DNA from: Rhizobium leguminosarum
Lineage (GTDB): Bacteria > Pseudomonadota > Alphaproteobacteria > Rhizobiales > Rhizobiaceae
Assembly (NCBI RefSeq): GCF_001679785.1
Contig: NZ_CP016289.1
Location: 496,001 to 560,000 of the forward strand
Length of the DNA: 64,000 nucleotides
Reading direction: 5' to 3'
The translations under genes were made by a program, and so were the position numbers. Below, one piece after another: positions 25,891-34,021 of this stretch (position 1 is its first letter; each line of letters begins with the position of its first letter). Below the pieces are notes generated by a model that did not search any database, was not told the origin of the DNA, and saw only the letters and a program-made list of their open reading frames with translations.

Positions 25891-25930
25891 AAAGCCTGCC
25901 GCACCTCCTCCCGCGGCAGGCTTTTTCGTT
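25891..25930 (+). ncRNA. Fifth anti-Shine-Dalgarno hairpin and terminator
   Basis: AAAGCCTGCCGC (25891-25902) and GCGGCAGGCTTT (25913-25924) form a perfect 12-bp stem whose entire loop is ACCTCCTCCC. The stem ends in TTTTTCGTTTT. It lies only three bases after the T-run of the preceding hairpin, so it is either a backup terminator or an extra unit of a longer read-through small RNA. Confidence 0.75.
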
Positions 25931-26087
25931 TTGGCCCAGGAAAATGTCGGACCGCGCCGAAGCGTCCGCTTGCGATCATCGCTTGGATGATGACCTCATC
26001 ATCTCCTTAAAATTCTCCTATCCATCCCCGAATTCGTTTCGTGCTCTTGAGGGCCTTACCTCTCTCGAGCGCGCACGGACAAACATG

Positions 26088-26117
26088 TTGACATCAAACT
26101 TGTCGTACAACTATGTA
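26088..26117 (+). promoter_or_regulatory. kduID promoter with a FadR-type operator in its spacer
   Basis: A perfect TTGACA (26088-26093) is followed by CTATGT (26111-26116) after 17 bases, close to the rhizobial CTTGAC-N17-CTATAT pattern. Inside the spacer, TTGTCGTACAA (26100-26110) matches the TNGTNNNACNA operator form of FadR-subfamily GntR regulators. The regulator at 27854-28594 is of that subfamily, so binding here would block RNA polymerase. Transcription would start about 90 bases before kduI. Confidence 0.65.
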
Positions 26118-26213
26118 ACCAGCTGGATACCGCCGCGGCGGAACCGGCCGGACAAGACCGGCTCCCGCGACAGCGACGACCCGTGGCGACAATGAAGCGG
26201 AAGGAAAATTGAC

Positions 26214-27050
26214 ATGCAGATCGACGTGAGGCACGCCTCCCATCCCGAGGCCGTGCGCAATTTCGACACGGAGACGCTGCGGCGTCATTTTCTGGTGGAA
26301 ACCGTCTTCGCGAGCGGCGAGATCCAGCTCACATATTCGCATTACGACCGGATGGTCATCGGCGGCGCGACGCCGCTCGGCCCCGGGCTGACGCTGACGG
26401 TGCCGACAGCGATCGGACAGGAAACCTTCCTTGCCGAACGTGAACTCGGCGCCCTGAACATCGGCGGTGCCGGCCGCATCATCGTCGACGGCACGAACTA
26501 CGATCTTGCCAAATATGATTGCCTCTATGTCGGCAAGGGTGCCAAGGACATCAGCTTCGAGAGCGCGGATGCTGCCAATCCGGCGAAATTCTATCTGGTC
26601 TCGACGCCAGCGCATCAAACGCACCCGACCGTGTTGCTCACCCGCGAAAAGGCCCGTCACCTGACGCCGGGCGAAGCCGCGACGGCCAATAAGCGGTCGA
26701 TCTACCAGTTCATCCATCCTGAGGTCTGCCAGTCGTGCCAACTCACGCTGGGCTTCACCATGATCGAGCCGGGCAGTGTCTGGAACACAATGCCTGCCCA
26801 TACGCATGATCGGCGCATGGAAGCCTATCTCTATTTCGATCTGGAAGCCGAGCAGCGTGTGTTCCACTTCATGGGCGAGCCGCAGCAGACCCGGCATATG
26901 CTTGTCGCCAACGAACAGGCGGTCATCTCGCCGCCCTGGTCGATTCATTCGGGCGCTGGCACCAAGAACTACAGCTTCATCTGGGCGATGGCCGGCGACA
27001 ATAAGAGCTTCACCGACATGGACCATATCGCCATTGCAGATCTGAGGTGA
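26214..27050 (+). CDS. kduI: 5-dehydro-4-deoxy-D-glucuronate isomerase (KduI)
   Basis: The 278-residue cupin-fold isomerase matches KduI in length and in motifs: VRHASHPEAVRNFDTETLRR at the start, and the metal site region MPAHTHDRRMEAYLYFDLE (His, His, Glu), followed by a later HSGAGTKNYSFIW. It converts 5-keto-4-deoxyuronate from pectin or other uronide breakdown to 3-deoxy-D-glycero-2,5-hexodiulosonate, the KduD substrate. AAGGAAAA precedes the ATG. It overlaps kduD by four bases and sits behind a promoter with a FadR-type operator. Confidence 0.95.
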   Translation: MQIDVRHASHPEAVRNFDTETLRRHFLVETVFASGEIQLTYSHYDRMVIGGATPLGPGLTLTVPTAIGQETFLAERELGALNIGGAGRIIVDGTNYDLAKYDCLYVGKGAKDISFESADAANPAKFYLVSTPAHQTHPTVLLTREKARHLTPGEAATANKRSIYQFIHPEVCQSCQLTLGFTMIEPGSVWNTMPAHTHDRRMEAYLYFDLEAEQRVFHFMGEPQQTRHMLVANEQAVISPPWSIHSGAGTKNYSFIWAMAGDNKSFTDMDHIAIADLR

Positions 27051-27811
27051 GCATCGTGGCAAATCCCTTCGACCTCTCCGGCCGGGTTGCCGTCGTCACC
27101 GGCGCCAATACAGGGCTCGGCCAGGCCATCGCGGCAGCGTTGGCGCAGGCCGGTGCGTCGATCGTCGCGGTCGGGCGCTCCTCGATGGACGAAACCGAGG
27201 CGCTGGTGCAGGAAGCGGGAAGCCGCTTCCATGTCGTCAAGGCCGATCTTGCCAGCATCGAACCGGTCAAGGGGATTGTCACTGAGACCATCCAGACCTT
27301 CGGCGGCCTCGACATCCTCGTCAACAATGCCGGCATCATCCGCCGCGCCGACGCGCTCGATTTCACCGAGGAAGACTGGGACGCGGTGATCGACGTCAAT
27401 CTGAAGACTGCCTTCTTCCTGTCTCAGGCGGCCGGCCGCCATATGGTCGACAAGGGCAGGGGCAAGATCATCAACATCGCCTCGCTGCTCTCCTTCCAGG
27501 GCGGCATCCGGATTCCATCTTATACCGCCTCGAAAAGCGGCCTCGCCGGACTGACCAAGCTGCTGGCCTGCGAATGGGCCGGCAAGGGCGTCAACGTCAA
27601 CGCCATCGCCCCCGGCTACTTCGTGACCAACAACACCACGGCGCTGCGCGAAGATGCCGACCGCAATGCCGCCATCCTTGCCCGGATCCCGGCCGGGCGC
27701 TGGGGAACGCCGTCCGAACTCGGTGGTGCGGCCGTCTTCCTGGCATCGTCGGCCTCCGACTATGTTCACGGAACGGTGCTGCCCGTCGATGGCGGTTGGC
27801 TGGCGCGGTAA
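27047..27811 (+). CDS. kduD: 2-dehydro-3-deoxy-D-gluconate 5-dehydrogenase (KduD)
   Basis: The 254-residue classical SDR has the nucleotide motif VVTGANTGLGQAIA, NNAG (VNNAGIIRRADALDF), and the catalytic Ser and YxxxK in FQGGIRIPSYTASKSGLAGL. KduD reduces 3-deoxy-D-glycero-2,5-hexodiulosonate to KDG with NAD(P)H. The start is a GTG overlapping the kduI stop. A second GTG three codons in is possible. It is followed by the GntR regulator in the same direction. Confidence 0.93.
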   Translation: MSIVANPFDLSGRVAVVTGANTGLGQAIAAALAQAGASIVAVGRSSMDETEALVQEAGSRFHVVKADLASIEPVKGIVTETIQTFGGLDILVNNAGIIRRADALDFTEEDWDAVIDVNLKTAFFLSQAAGRHMVDKGRGKIINIASLLSFQGGIRIPSYTASKSGLAGLTKLLACEWAGKGVNVNAIAPGYFVTNNTTALREDADRNAAILARIPAGRWGTPSELGGAAVFLASSASDYVHGTVLPVDGGWLAR

Positions 27812-27853
27812 TCGGTTTCGGCGCAGCCGCCCCGACACCAGGATCGAAACAGG

Positions 27854-28594
27854 ATGACGGACAAGGACAACGCGGTCTTCAATACCATTCAGCAGGCGCC
27901 GAACCTGCGCAGCAACCTTGCCGACATGTTGACGGCGCAAATCGAGTCCGGCGACCTGAAGCCCGGCCAGCGCCTGCCGACCGAACAGGCGATCATGACG
28001 GCGACCGGCGTCAGCCGGACGATCGTTCGCGAAGCGCTCGCCGCGCTGCGCGCGAAGGGGCTGATCACCACGCGGCAAGGCCTTGGGGCTTTTGTCTCGA
28101 ACGATCCGACGCCCAGATCCTTCTCCATCATTCCGAACGACCTGCAGTCGATCGACGAGGTTCTGCGCGTGCTGGAGCTGCGCATGGGGGTCGAATACGA
28201 AGCCGCCGGTCTTGCCGCGTTGCGGCGCACGCAGGAGGATATCGAGCGTATGCAGGATCGTCTCGACGCCCTCGACAAGGCGCTCGAGGAGGGTGGATAC
28301 GGCGCGCAAGAGGACTACGCCTTCCACAGATCCATTCTGGTCGCGACGCAGAACTCCTATTACGGCCGCCTCTTCGACACGTTCGGCAACATCATGGTGC
28401 CGCGGCAATGGGCGCGCTTGGACAAGATGACATCAGCCGAGCGCAAGCGTCATGCGGCGCGCATGCGTAGGGAACACCATGCCATATTCGCGGCGATCCG
28501 CGACCGCGACGAGCCCGCCGCGCGCCGCGCCATCCGAAGCCACCTGTCGAAGAGCGCCGCGCGCTTCGAAGAGTTGCGTGACGCTACCGCATAA
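27854..28594 (+). CDS. FadR-subfamily GntR transcriptional regulator
   Basis: The 246-residue protein has an N-terminal winged helix (SGDLKPGQRLPTEQAIMTAT, VSRTIVREALAALRAKGLIT) and a C-terminal FCD effector domain (helical, with the metal/ligand region AFHRSIL and HHAIFAAIRD). Third gene after kduI and kduD and probably their repressor, responding to a uronate or KDG-type metabolite, like the rhizobial KdgR-type regulators. A TTGTCGTACAA operator occurs in the kduI promoter. The 3' end is convergent with the GH94 gene. Confidence 0.88.
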   Translation: MTDKDNAVFNTIQQAPNLRSNLADMLTAQIESGDLKPGQRLPTEQAIMTATGVSRTIVREALAALRAKGLITTRQGLGAFVSNDPTPRSFSIIPNDLQSIDEVLRVLELRMGVEYEAAGLAALRRTQEDIERMQDRLDALDKALEEGGYGAQEDYAFHRSILVATQNSYYGRLFDTFGNIMVPRQWARLDKMTSAERKRHAARMRREHHAIFAAIRDRDEPAARRAIRSHLSKSAARFEELRDATA

Positions 28595-28621
28595 TGCCGC
28601 AGTGCATGAGGCGCGCCCGCG

Positions 28622-31600
28622 TCACACCTCAGGCTTCGGCTTCATCAGCCGGCGCCAGGCGGCGTGGTCGGTTTGCAGATTGGCAGAGGCGTGGATCGCG
28701 GGAAGAAGCGGTTTGCGTTTGCGGCGGCCGAAGCGCCGTTTGAAGCCGAGGATATTTTCGACGAAGCTCCTGGTGTAGAGCCCGGGGCCGCTTGAATAGA
28801 TCCGCCATCCGCCGTCGACGGCGATCTCTCCCGCCTTGACGCGTTCCCATTCGGCCGCTGCCTGATAACGGTCATGGAAAGCCGCATCGCTGCTGCTGAA
28901 ATAGGTGTTGCGCTGGCGCAGCGACGCATGCGGCAGCGCAGATGTGACGGAAATCGGGTTGACGACAGCGATCGCCCTCCAGAGCTCTTCCGCTTCGGCA
29001 TCGAGTGCCAGCGTTTCGCAGTAACGCAGATGCGCATGCACATACATCAGCCCGATCTCGCGGCCGAAGAAGGAGGAGGATTCGGCCCGTCGAAACAGCG
29101 TCTCGGGTCCGCCGGCATAGGTCGCGGGCTTCTCCATCAGTCGTACGCCGTCGGGAAAGAGCAGATGATTTTCGATCAGCTTCATATGACCCTGTCTCTG
29201 AGCCGGCGTGAAGAGGCCGCCGAGCATTGCTTGCGTCATCGAGATCAGCGAGTAATGCAGGCCGGTGCGCCGGTCGCTCGGGTGCAGCAGCAACTCGACG
29301 CCGTCATGGCTGGGATCGAAGATGCCATAGCCGGCAACGACGCCGTCACGCACGAGATAGCGGTTGAAATCCCGGCGCATCGCCGTTGCGATCTTCCTCA
29401 AGCCTTTGGCCCTGCCGCCATGGCCGAGGCGGCGCAGGATCGCCGAATAACGGACGATCTGCTCGTAGAGCAGGGCAACGGTCCAGCTGCTGACCATCCA
29501 GTCGCGCAGATGCGGATCGGCCGGCTGCAGGGAATCGTTCCAGTCTCCCTCGCCATAGCGGATCAGATGCGTTCCGGGAATGAAAGCTTCGCGAACGGTA
29601 TCAAGCAGCTTCTCGACATGGATCGCGATGGTGTCGAGCTCCGGCGCCCGGGCCATTGTCTTTTCGTCGCGCCAGGAGACTTTCTCGTCGAGGATGGCGA
29701 GATCGCCCGTCGCTTCGATATAGTCGCAGAGCGCCTTTAGCGGCCAGACGACGATGTCGCCGTGACTATCGCCCGCCCGAATGTTGGCATAGGGCTCCAG
29801 CATGAACCATTGCGGCCAGTCGCCTTTTTCCAGGTATTGTTCGCTGAAGACGGTTTTCAGCACCTCCTTGGCTTCGCGGTCATGCTCATAGGCGAGCAGG
29901 AATTCGATCGGCCCCTGGCATGCGTCGCGTGTGCCCCAGGCCGCACCGGTATATTGCTCGAGGCCGTGCGGTACGCTCAGATGCACGATCGCATCATGCG
30001 CGAGCCAGGGCAGGAGGGTCGTCTGCGCGGCAAGGTCGGGAGAAGTGCTGGCGATCGTCAGGCCGCGCACGGCGTTCCGCCAGAATTTCGATGCCGGCGC
30101 AAGCATGGCTTCGTCGGTGACGCCGGCCTCATAACGTTGCGCCAGTCGCTCGGCTTCCGCCGCATCGGCCATCGAGCCGACGACGGCGAAAGAGAGCGCC
30201 TGGGTGATCAGGGATCGGAGCGCCACGAAAGCACCGTTGCGTGTTATCCCATCGCTGTAGAGCAGTTCGTCGCCGCCGATTTCCTCGATCGCGTCGGGCG
30301 TCGAACTGACCAGCCAATAGGCGGCATCGGGATAGCGCTCGCCCCAGAGCCAGGCCGGGTCCGGCCGGAAAAGCATGCGTTTGCCCGACGGATCGAATTC
30401 GATCTGCCCGCCCGCGTCATATTCGCGCTCGCCAAGCACGACATGGCCGAATACCAGGAAGCGGCACGGCTCGCCCTCGACGGAGACAGTCCACTGCATC
30501 GCCGCATCCTCGCCGGAGGCGACCGCCGACACGATGATCGTGCGTTCGAGGAGACGATAGATCCAGCGGCAATCGCTGAGCCCCATTTCGAAAGCCGACG
30601 GCACCGCCAGAAGCTGCCAGCCGGCGCCGACATCCGCCATGATGCGCAGCCCGCTGGCGCGGGTCAGATTGTAGGGGTCGCGGGAGACGGAAAAGAGCTT
30701 GTGAAAGGACGTATTGCCGATCGTCAGCTGGGCCGCGAAAATGCCCTGCATCCAGCAGGTCGCGGCAAGCGTCGTATCGTCGAGCAGCATATTCTCACCG
30801 CTTCTGACGATCGCGCCGTGACGGCGCGCCACAATCAGCTCCTTGTCGCGCAGGACCACATGACGGTTCAGAACGCCATCGGAGACGAAAAACGAAAGAA
30901 GCTTTCCGTCGACCCGCTCTTCCAGGCTCCGCTCCGGATAGAGTCGGCCGATCGCCTTTTTGTCCAGCGCCTCGGCCTTCAGCAAGGCAGCATCCTGGAG
31001 CAGGCTGCGGACCGGCGCGACCTCCTCGATATCGGCAGGCGCACTGTCTGTCGCCGCTAGCTCGTCAAGCCGTGAAAGGTCGGCATCGTTCGACGCCTCG
31101 GGATGATCGGCGGCGAACACGGCAAAGAAGGTCGTGGTCGCGCCGGTCGCCGGCACGGAAAGCGATTTTGACTGAATGGCGGGGCATGCCGTCTCCTGCT
31201 GTCGCCGTTTGCTCGGCAGGCTGGTGCCGAAAGGCCCGACCAGCAGGTCGCCGAGGCGGTCGCTCGCCTGCACCAGCTGGATCGCATCGGTGGCATAGGC
31301 AGCCGCGCCATCGAGGCAGCCCTGCGCGAGCCAGGGGTTGCGGGCGCCCGACTGCTTGAGATTTTGCCGGTTCATCACGACAGGGCCGAAGGTCTCGTGA
31401 TCGGCGATATGATGATCGACATATTGCGAGGCATAGGCTTCGCTGTTCATCAGGAAACCGCGATCGCCGAGACCGACGTCCTGGATCAGCACCAGATCGA
31501 CCGGCAGCGTTCCATCCTTCAGATGCCGGATGGAGGCACGCCAGAACCAGGCCGCTTCGGAGGGATGGAGCTCGAGGCGGACATTGTAGCCGATATCGCC

Positions 31601-31909
31601 TCTCTTGCCGCTCCAGGAGAGGCTCGTCGCATCGTGCCCGAAGCTGCCATCGGCGCGAGGCCCGACAAGCTCGACGACGTCAGGTGCCGCACCGCCGATG
31701 CGCAGATAAAGGCGGCCGATGCCGCCGGCGAGCGGCGAGCCCTGAATCTGGTTGATCTGCACCGATCCCTTGTCGTCGGCATATTCGATGGCAAACAGGG
31801 TGCCGTTCGGCAGGGCCGATATCGACAGGCCGGAACCGTTGCTGATCGTGAAGAGGCCAAGCTCGTCGCGTCGCGGCATTTGAAAACTGCGGTCAAGGTC
31901 CATGGCCAT
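28622..31909 (-). CDS. GH94-type phosphorylase, probably 1,2-beta-oligoglucan phosphorylase-like
   Basis: The very large protein (about 1,095 residues) has a long beta-rich N-terminal half and an (alpha/alpha)6 catalytic half. Key segments are QYTGAAWGTRDACQGPIEFL and YGEGDWNDSLQP, whose Asp fits the general acid of GH94. These resemble 1,2-beta-oligoglucan phosphorylases of about 1,100 residues rather than shorter cellobiose phosphorylases. It would cleave beta-1,2-glucooligosaccharides with phosphate. Rhizobia make cyclic beta-1,2-glucans, so a recycling or scavenging role is plausible. No signal peptide. The start is uncertain: ATG 31909 or 31903, or TTG 31933. It is convergent with the GntR gene. 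Confidence 0.75.
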   Translation of the reverse strand: MAMDLDRSFQMPRRDELGLFTISNGSGLSISALPNGTLFAIEYADDKGSVQINQIQGSPLAGGIGRLYLRIGGAAPDVVELVGPRADGSFGHDATSLSWSGKRGDIGYNVRLELHPSEAAWFWRASIRHLKDGTLPVDLVLIQDVGLGDRGFLMNSEAYASQYVDHHIADHETFGPVVMNRQNLKQSGARNPWLAQGCLDGAAAYATDAIQLVQASDRLGDLLVGPFGTSLPSKRRQQETACPAIQSKSLSVPATGATTTFFAVFAADHPEASNDADLSRLDELAATDSAPADIEEVAPVRSLLQDAALLKAEALDKKAIGRLYPERSLEERVDGKLLSFFVSDGVLNRHVVLRDKELIVARRHGAIVRSGENMLLDDTTLAATCWMQGIFAAQLTIGNTSFHKLFSVSRDPYNLTRASGLRIMADVGAGWQLLAVPSAFEMGLSDCRWIYRLLERTIIVSAVASGEDAAMQWTVSVEGEPCRFLVFGHVVLGEREYDAGGQIEFDPSGKRMLFRPDPAWLWGERYPDAAYWLVSSTPDAIEEIGGDELLYSDGITRNGAFVALRSLITQALSFAVVGSMADAAEAERLAQRYEAGVTDEAMLAPASKFWRNAVRGLTIASTSPDLAAQTTLLPWLAHDAIVHLSVPHGLEQYTGAAWGTRDACQGPIEFLLAYEHDREAKEVLKTVFSEQYLEKGDWPQWFMLEPYANIRAGDSHGDIVVWPLKALCDYIEATGDLAILDEKVSWRDEKTMARAPELDTIAIHVEKLLDTVREAFIPGTHLIRYGEGDWNDSLQPADPHLRDWMVSSWTVALLYEQIVRYSAILRRLGHGGRAKGLRKIATAMRRDFNRYLVRDGVVAGYGIFDPSHDGVELLLHPSDRRTGLHYSLISMTQAMLGGLFTPAQRQGHMKLIENHLLFPDGVRLMEKPATYAGGPETLFRRAESSSFFGREIGLMYVHAHLRYCETLALDAEAEELWRAIAVVNPISVTSALPHASLRQRNTYFSSSDAAFHDRYQAAAEWERVKAGEIAVDGGWRIYSSGPGLYTRSFVENILGFKRRFGRRKRKPLLPAIHASANLQTDHAAWRRLMKPKPEV

Positions 31910-32253
31910 TGAGATCTCGTCGATTGGCTTCAAAGGGGAATTGGAGGATGACGCAAAATGGTTGAGAGAAATCTTACCACTATCGCCGGTTCTCGATCAG
32001 GGCCTTGAAAGCCAGGCCAGTCGATATCACTTGATGTTCCAATTCGATAGTTGCACCGATAGGTCATTGCCAAGGCTTCAAAGGAAGTGTGGTCGCCGTG
32101 ACGATGATGCCGCCGGGTTGCTCAATGGCGCCATACCGGCGGAAACGGAGTTCCCTATCGTTTAAGTTCAAGGCAAACTGGGACGGAAAGTGCTGATTCC
32201 GTCTGTGCGTGCTTCTTGACGCAACTCGCAGCTCCTATTCAACGAGGTGACTA
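31910..32253. other. Intergenic stretch before the 222-residue hypothetical gene
   Basis: About 340 bases separate the divergent GH94 and hypothetical genes. I see no RNA gene, no repeat and no convincing promoter. Codon use in the short open frame at 31902-32165 does not look coding. Confidence 0.5.
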
Positions 32254-32922
32254 TTGACGCAGTTCTTCGAAACCACCCAAGGGATCATGGCAATGGGAGC
32301 GTTCATCGGGGCTGGCGGTTTAGCCGCTGGCTCGTTGCTTCCCATCGTCATTCGACTTGCGAAGTCTAGGATCAACCGGCGCCCGAAAGCCGAGGTTAGA
32401 AACCTAGCGATGCTGACGGTGCTGGCCCTAGATGATTTTGTCGGAGCCAGCTATGCGGCCGTTCACGACATGCCCGAATTCAATCCTATGGATGAAGGCC
32501 AGTTCGCGTTTCACGTTCCCGATCCAACACTTGCACTTCCGCATGACGCAAACTGGGGGCTTTTCAATACCGAGCTTTCAGAAGAAATTTTGTGGTTGTC
32601 GAACCGAGTGAAGACCCTTTCTTATGCGTTGGATAGTCTCGACCTTTCCAGGCCCGGATACGATGGCTTCTTCGAACGACGCCAAGAAGGTTATGCTGGT
32701 CTGGCGGCTGAAGCGATGGACATTATTGAGCGTATGCTTGAAGAGTTTGACCTCACCCTGCCTGCCAAGCCAGATTATTATCGCCAGCGGGAAGGTCTCG
32801 TTTCAGCTATCCAAAAGGCTGGAGAAAATAACTCGCGGCTCCCAAAGGCTCGCACTCTCGCGCACCCGAGTGGGTCAAATGTGCTGCAACTGTTCCCAAA
32901 GGCGAACGACGACGCCGAGTAG
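32254..32922 (+). CDS. Hypothetical membrane-anchored protein
   Basis: The 222-residue protein has one N-terminal hydrophobic segment (about 12-33, AMGAFIGAGGLAAGSLLPIV) followed by Arg/Lys residues and a soluble helical domain rich in acidic residues. I recognise no family. The TTG start at 32254 is supported by GAGGTG just upstream. An ATG at 32287 would cut into the hydrophobic segment. Codon use is less GC-rich than in the neighbours, and this part of the window has several orphan genes, which hints at recent acquisition. Confidence 0.55.
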   Translation: MTQFFETTQGIMAMGAFIGAGGLAAGSLLPIVIRLAKSRINRRPKAEVRNLAMLTVLALDDFVGASYAAVHDMPEFNPMDEGQFAFHVPDPTLALPHDANWGLFNTELSEEILWLSNRVKTLSYALDSLDLSRPGYDGFFERRQEGYAGLAAEAMDIIERMLEEFDLTLPAKPDYYRQREGLVSAIQKAGENNSRLPKARTLAHPSGSNVLQLFPKANDDAE

Positions 32923-33527
32923 AATCAAACGAAATCGTCGAACCCGATGAAAGGCATTGCGTCCTCACGCATGGCCTCTTCTCCATAGGATGGCTCGTTT
33001 CATCGCGGCCTAGTCCGGCGCCGAATCGGCGCCTTCTAAAAAGTTCAAGACCCAGGCCGCGGTAGCAGCGTTCAAGATCCATCCTCCACGGCTCCTTCGG
33101 CTGGATGGTCCGCCGTTGCATAGCTGCATTGCACAAAAAATGTTTTCCAACTGGTCAAAAAAAGAGCATAGTGATTGTAGCTGATGCAACACGACGGCTT
33201 TCCTCCCAGTTCCGTCGTTTCAGCTGTTCCCCTCTGGAGGTTTATACCTTCACAACTAATGGGCCACGGTTTTCCGTCGGCCCACTTTTTTTGTCTGCGA
33301 AAATCACGCGTTGCCGCCGGGTTTGATCGACCGGCATCCCAGTTCCCAGCCGCTGGCTTCGGTCCTATAACCGTAATTCAGTCATCAATAGAGTTTGTTT
33401 GAGACCGGAGCGATATGCGAGCTACGTCGTGGCGACGCGGACGTAAAAGTGGCTGACGAAGCCGGGCAGGGAACACTGCTTTAGGAGTTCTTCGGCTCCA
33501 GGGAAGCGACACAATGGTGAGGGTTTG
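32923..33527. other. Gene-poor stretch containing a small RNA candidate
   Basis: The 605 bases between two hypothetical genes hold the hairpin/terminator pair at 33178-33292 (listed separately). AT-rich runs such as CAAAAAATGTTTTCC and GTCAAAAAAAGAG lie just upstream of it and may contain its promoter. I see nothing else recognisable. Confidence 0.5.
33178..33292 (+). ncRNA. Small RNA candidate with an anti-Shine-Dalgarno loop and intrinsic terminator
   Basis: The first hairpin nests GCTGA/TCAGC (33180-33184, 33220-33224) outside a perfect ACGACGG/CCGTCGT stem (33191-33197, 33212-33218). Its loop CTTTCCTCCCAGTT again shows TTTCCTCCC. The second hairpin, TGGGCCACGG with CCGTCGGCCCA (33260-33284, one bulge), runs into TTTTTTT (33286-33292). 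The unit is about 115 bases, in an intergenic region, with AT-rich sequence upstream. It may belong to the same functional class as the locus at 25768, but it has only one clear loop motif. No promoter boxes are certain. Confidence 0.65.
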
Positions 33528-33788
33528 ATGGCAGAACGAATGTCTGAACGCGCCAAGGGTGACATCGACGCCATTTTGGAACGGCTCTATCGGGTTTCCC
33601 CGGAGCTGGATAGAATTGCCGCCGATTGCGAGAGAGCTTTGCGGCTCAATGCTGAAGCAAGAGGCGATTACCTTTCGCCACGAACCATGCAGGCGTTTGC
33701 CGAAATGCGCGATGCCGTGAGCGCGCTGTACGGCTCGGCGCAGAATGCGATGAAGGAAGCCGATAGGTTCTTCAAGCCGAAATCGTAA
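33528..33788 (+). CDS. Small hypothetical helical protein
   Basis: The 86-residue product (MAERMSERAKGDIDAILERL...) is predicted helical by its heptad-like pattern of Leu, Ala and charged residues, and ends DRFFKPKS. There is no signal, membrane segment or known motif. GAGGG lies six bases before the ATG. An overlapping TTG three bases earlier is also possible. It stands alone in an orphan-rich stretch. Confidence 0.5.
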   Translation: MAERMSERAKGDIDAILERLYRVSPELDRIAADCERALRLNAEARGDYLSPRTMQAFAEMRDAVSALYGSAQNAMKEADRFFKPKS

Positions 33789-34021
33789 GTTAGACTTCGC
33801 TACGGTGCGGCAGCCTATTTCATCGATGCCGAGACGCGCAGTGCTCAGCTAGCCTAGAAGCCGTTTGACCGATGCGTTGGGCTTCCATCTCAGGATCGCG
33901 GGGGTAGGGTTCTGACCTTGTCGCAGAATAAAAGACTGACAGCTGGTGGCGCTATTGCAGTCTCGTCTCCAGGTTTTCAACAACTTAGCTCTCTTTAGAG
34001 CGGTTTCGTCAACCCTGGTTT

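Noticed and set aside
25785..25912. Repeated CCTCCTCCC motif considered as a CRISPR-like array
   Set aside because: Repeat unit is only nine bases, spacing is uneven (40, 35 and 44 bases between starts), and each copy is in the loop of a stem. No cas genes.
31902..32165. Plus-strand frame of 87 codons overlapping the GH94 start
   Set aside because: Begins antisense inside GH94, no ribosome site and no protein-like pattern.
33997..34006. AGAGCGGTTT similar to part of the RIME-like repeat at 44133
   Set aside because: Ten bases without the partner arm or the GCAATTCC palindrome is too little to call a repeat copy.
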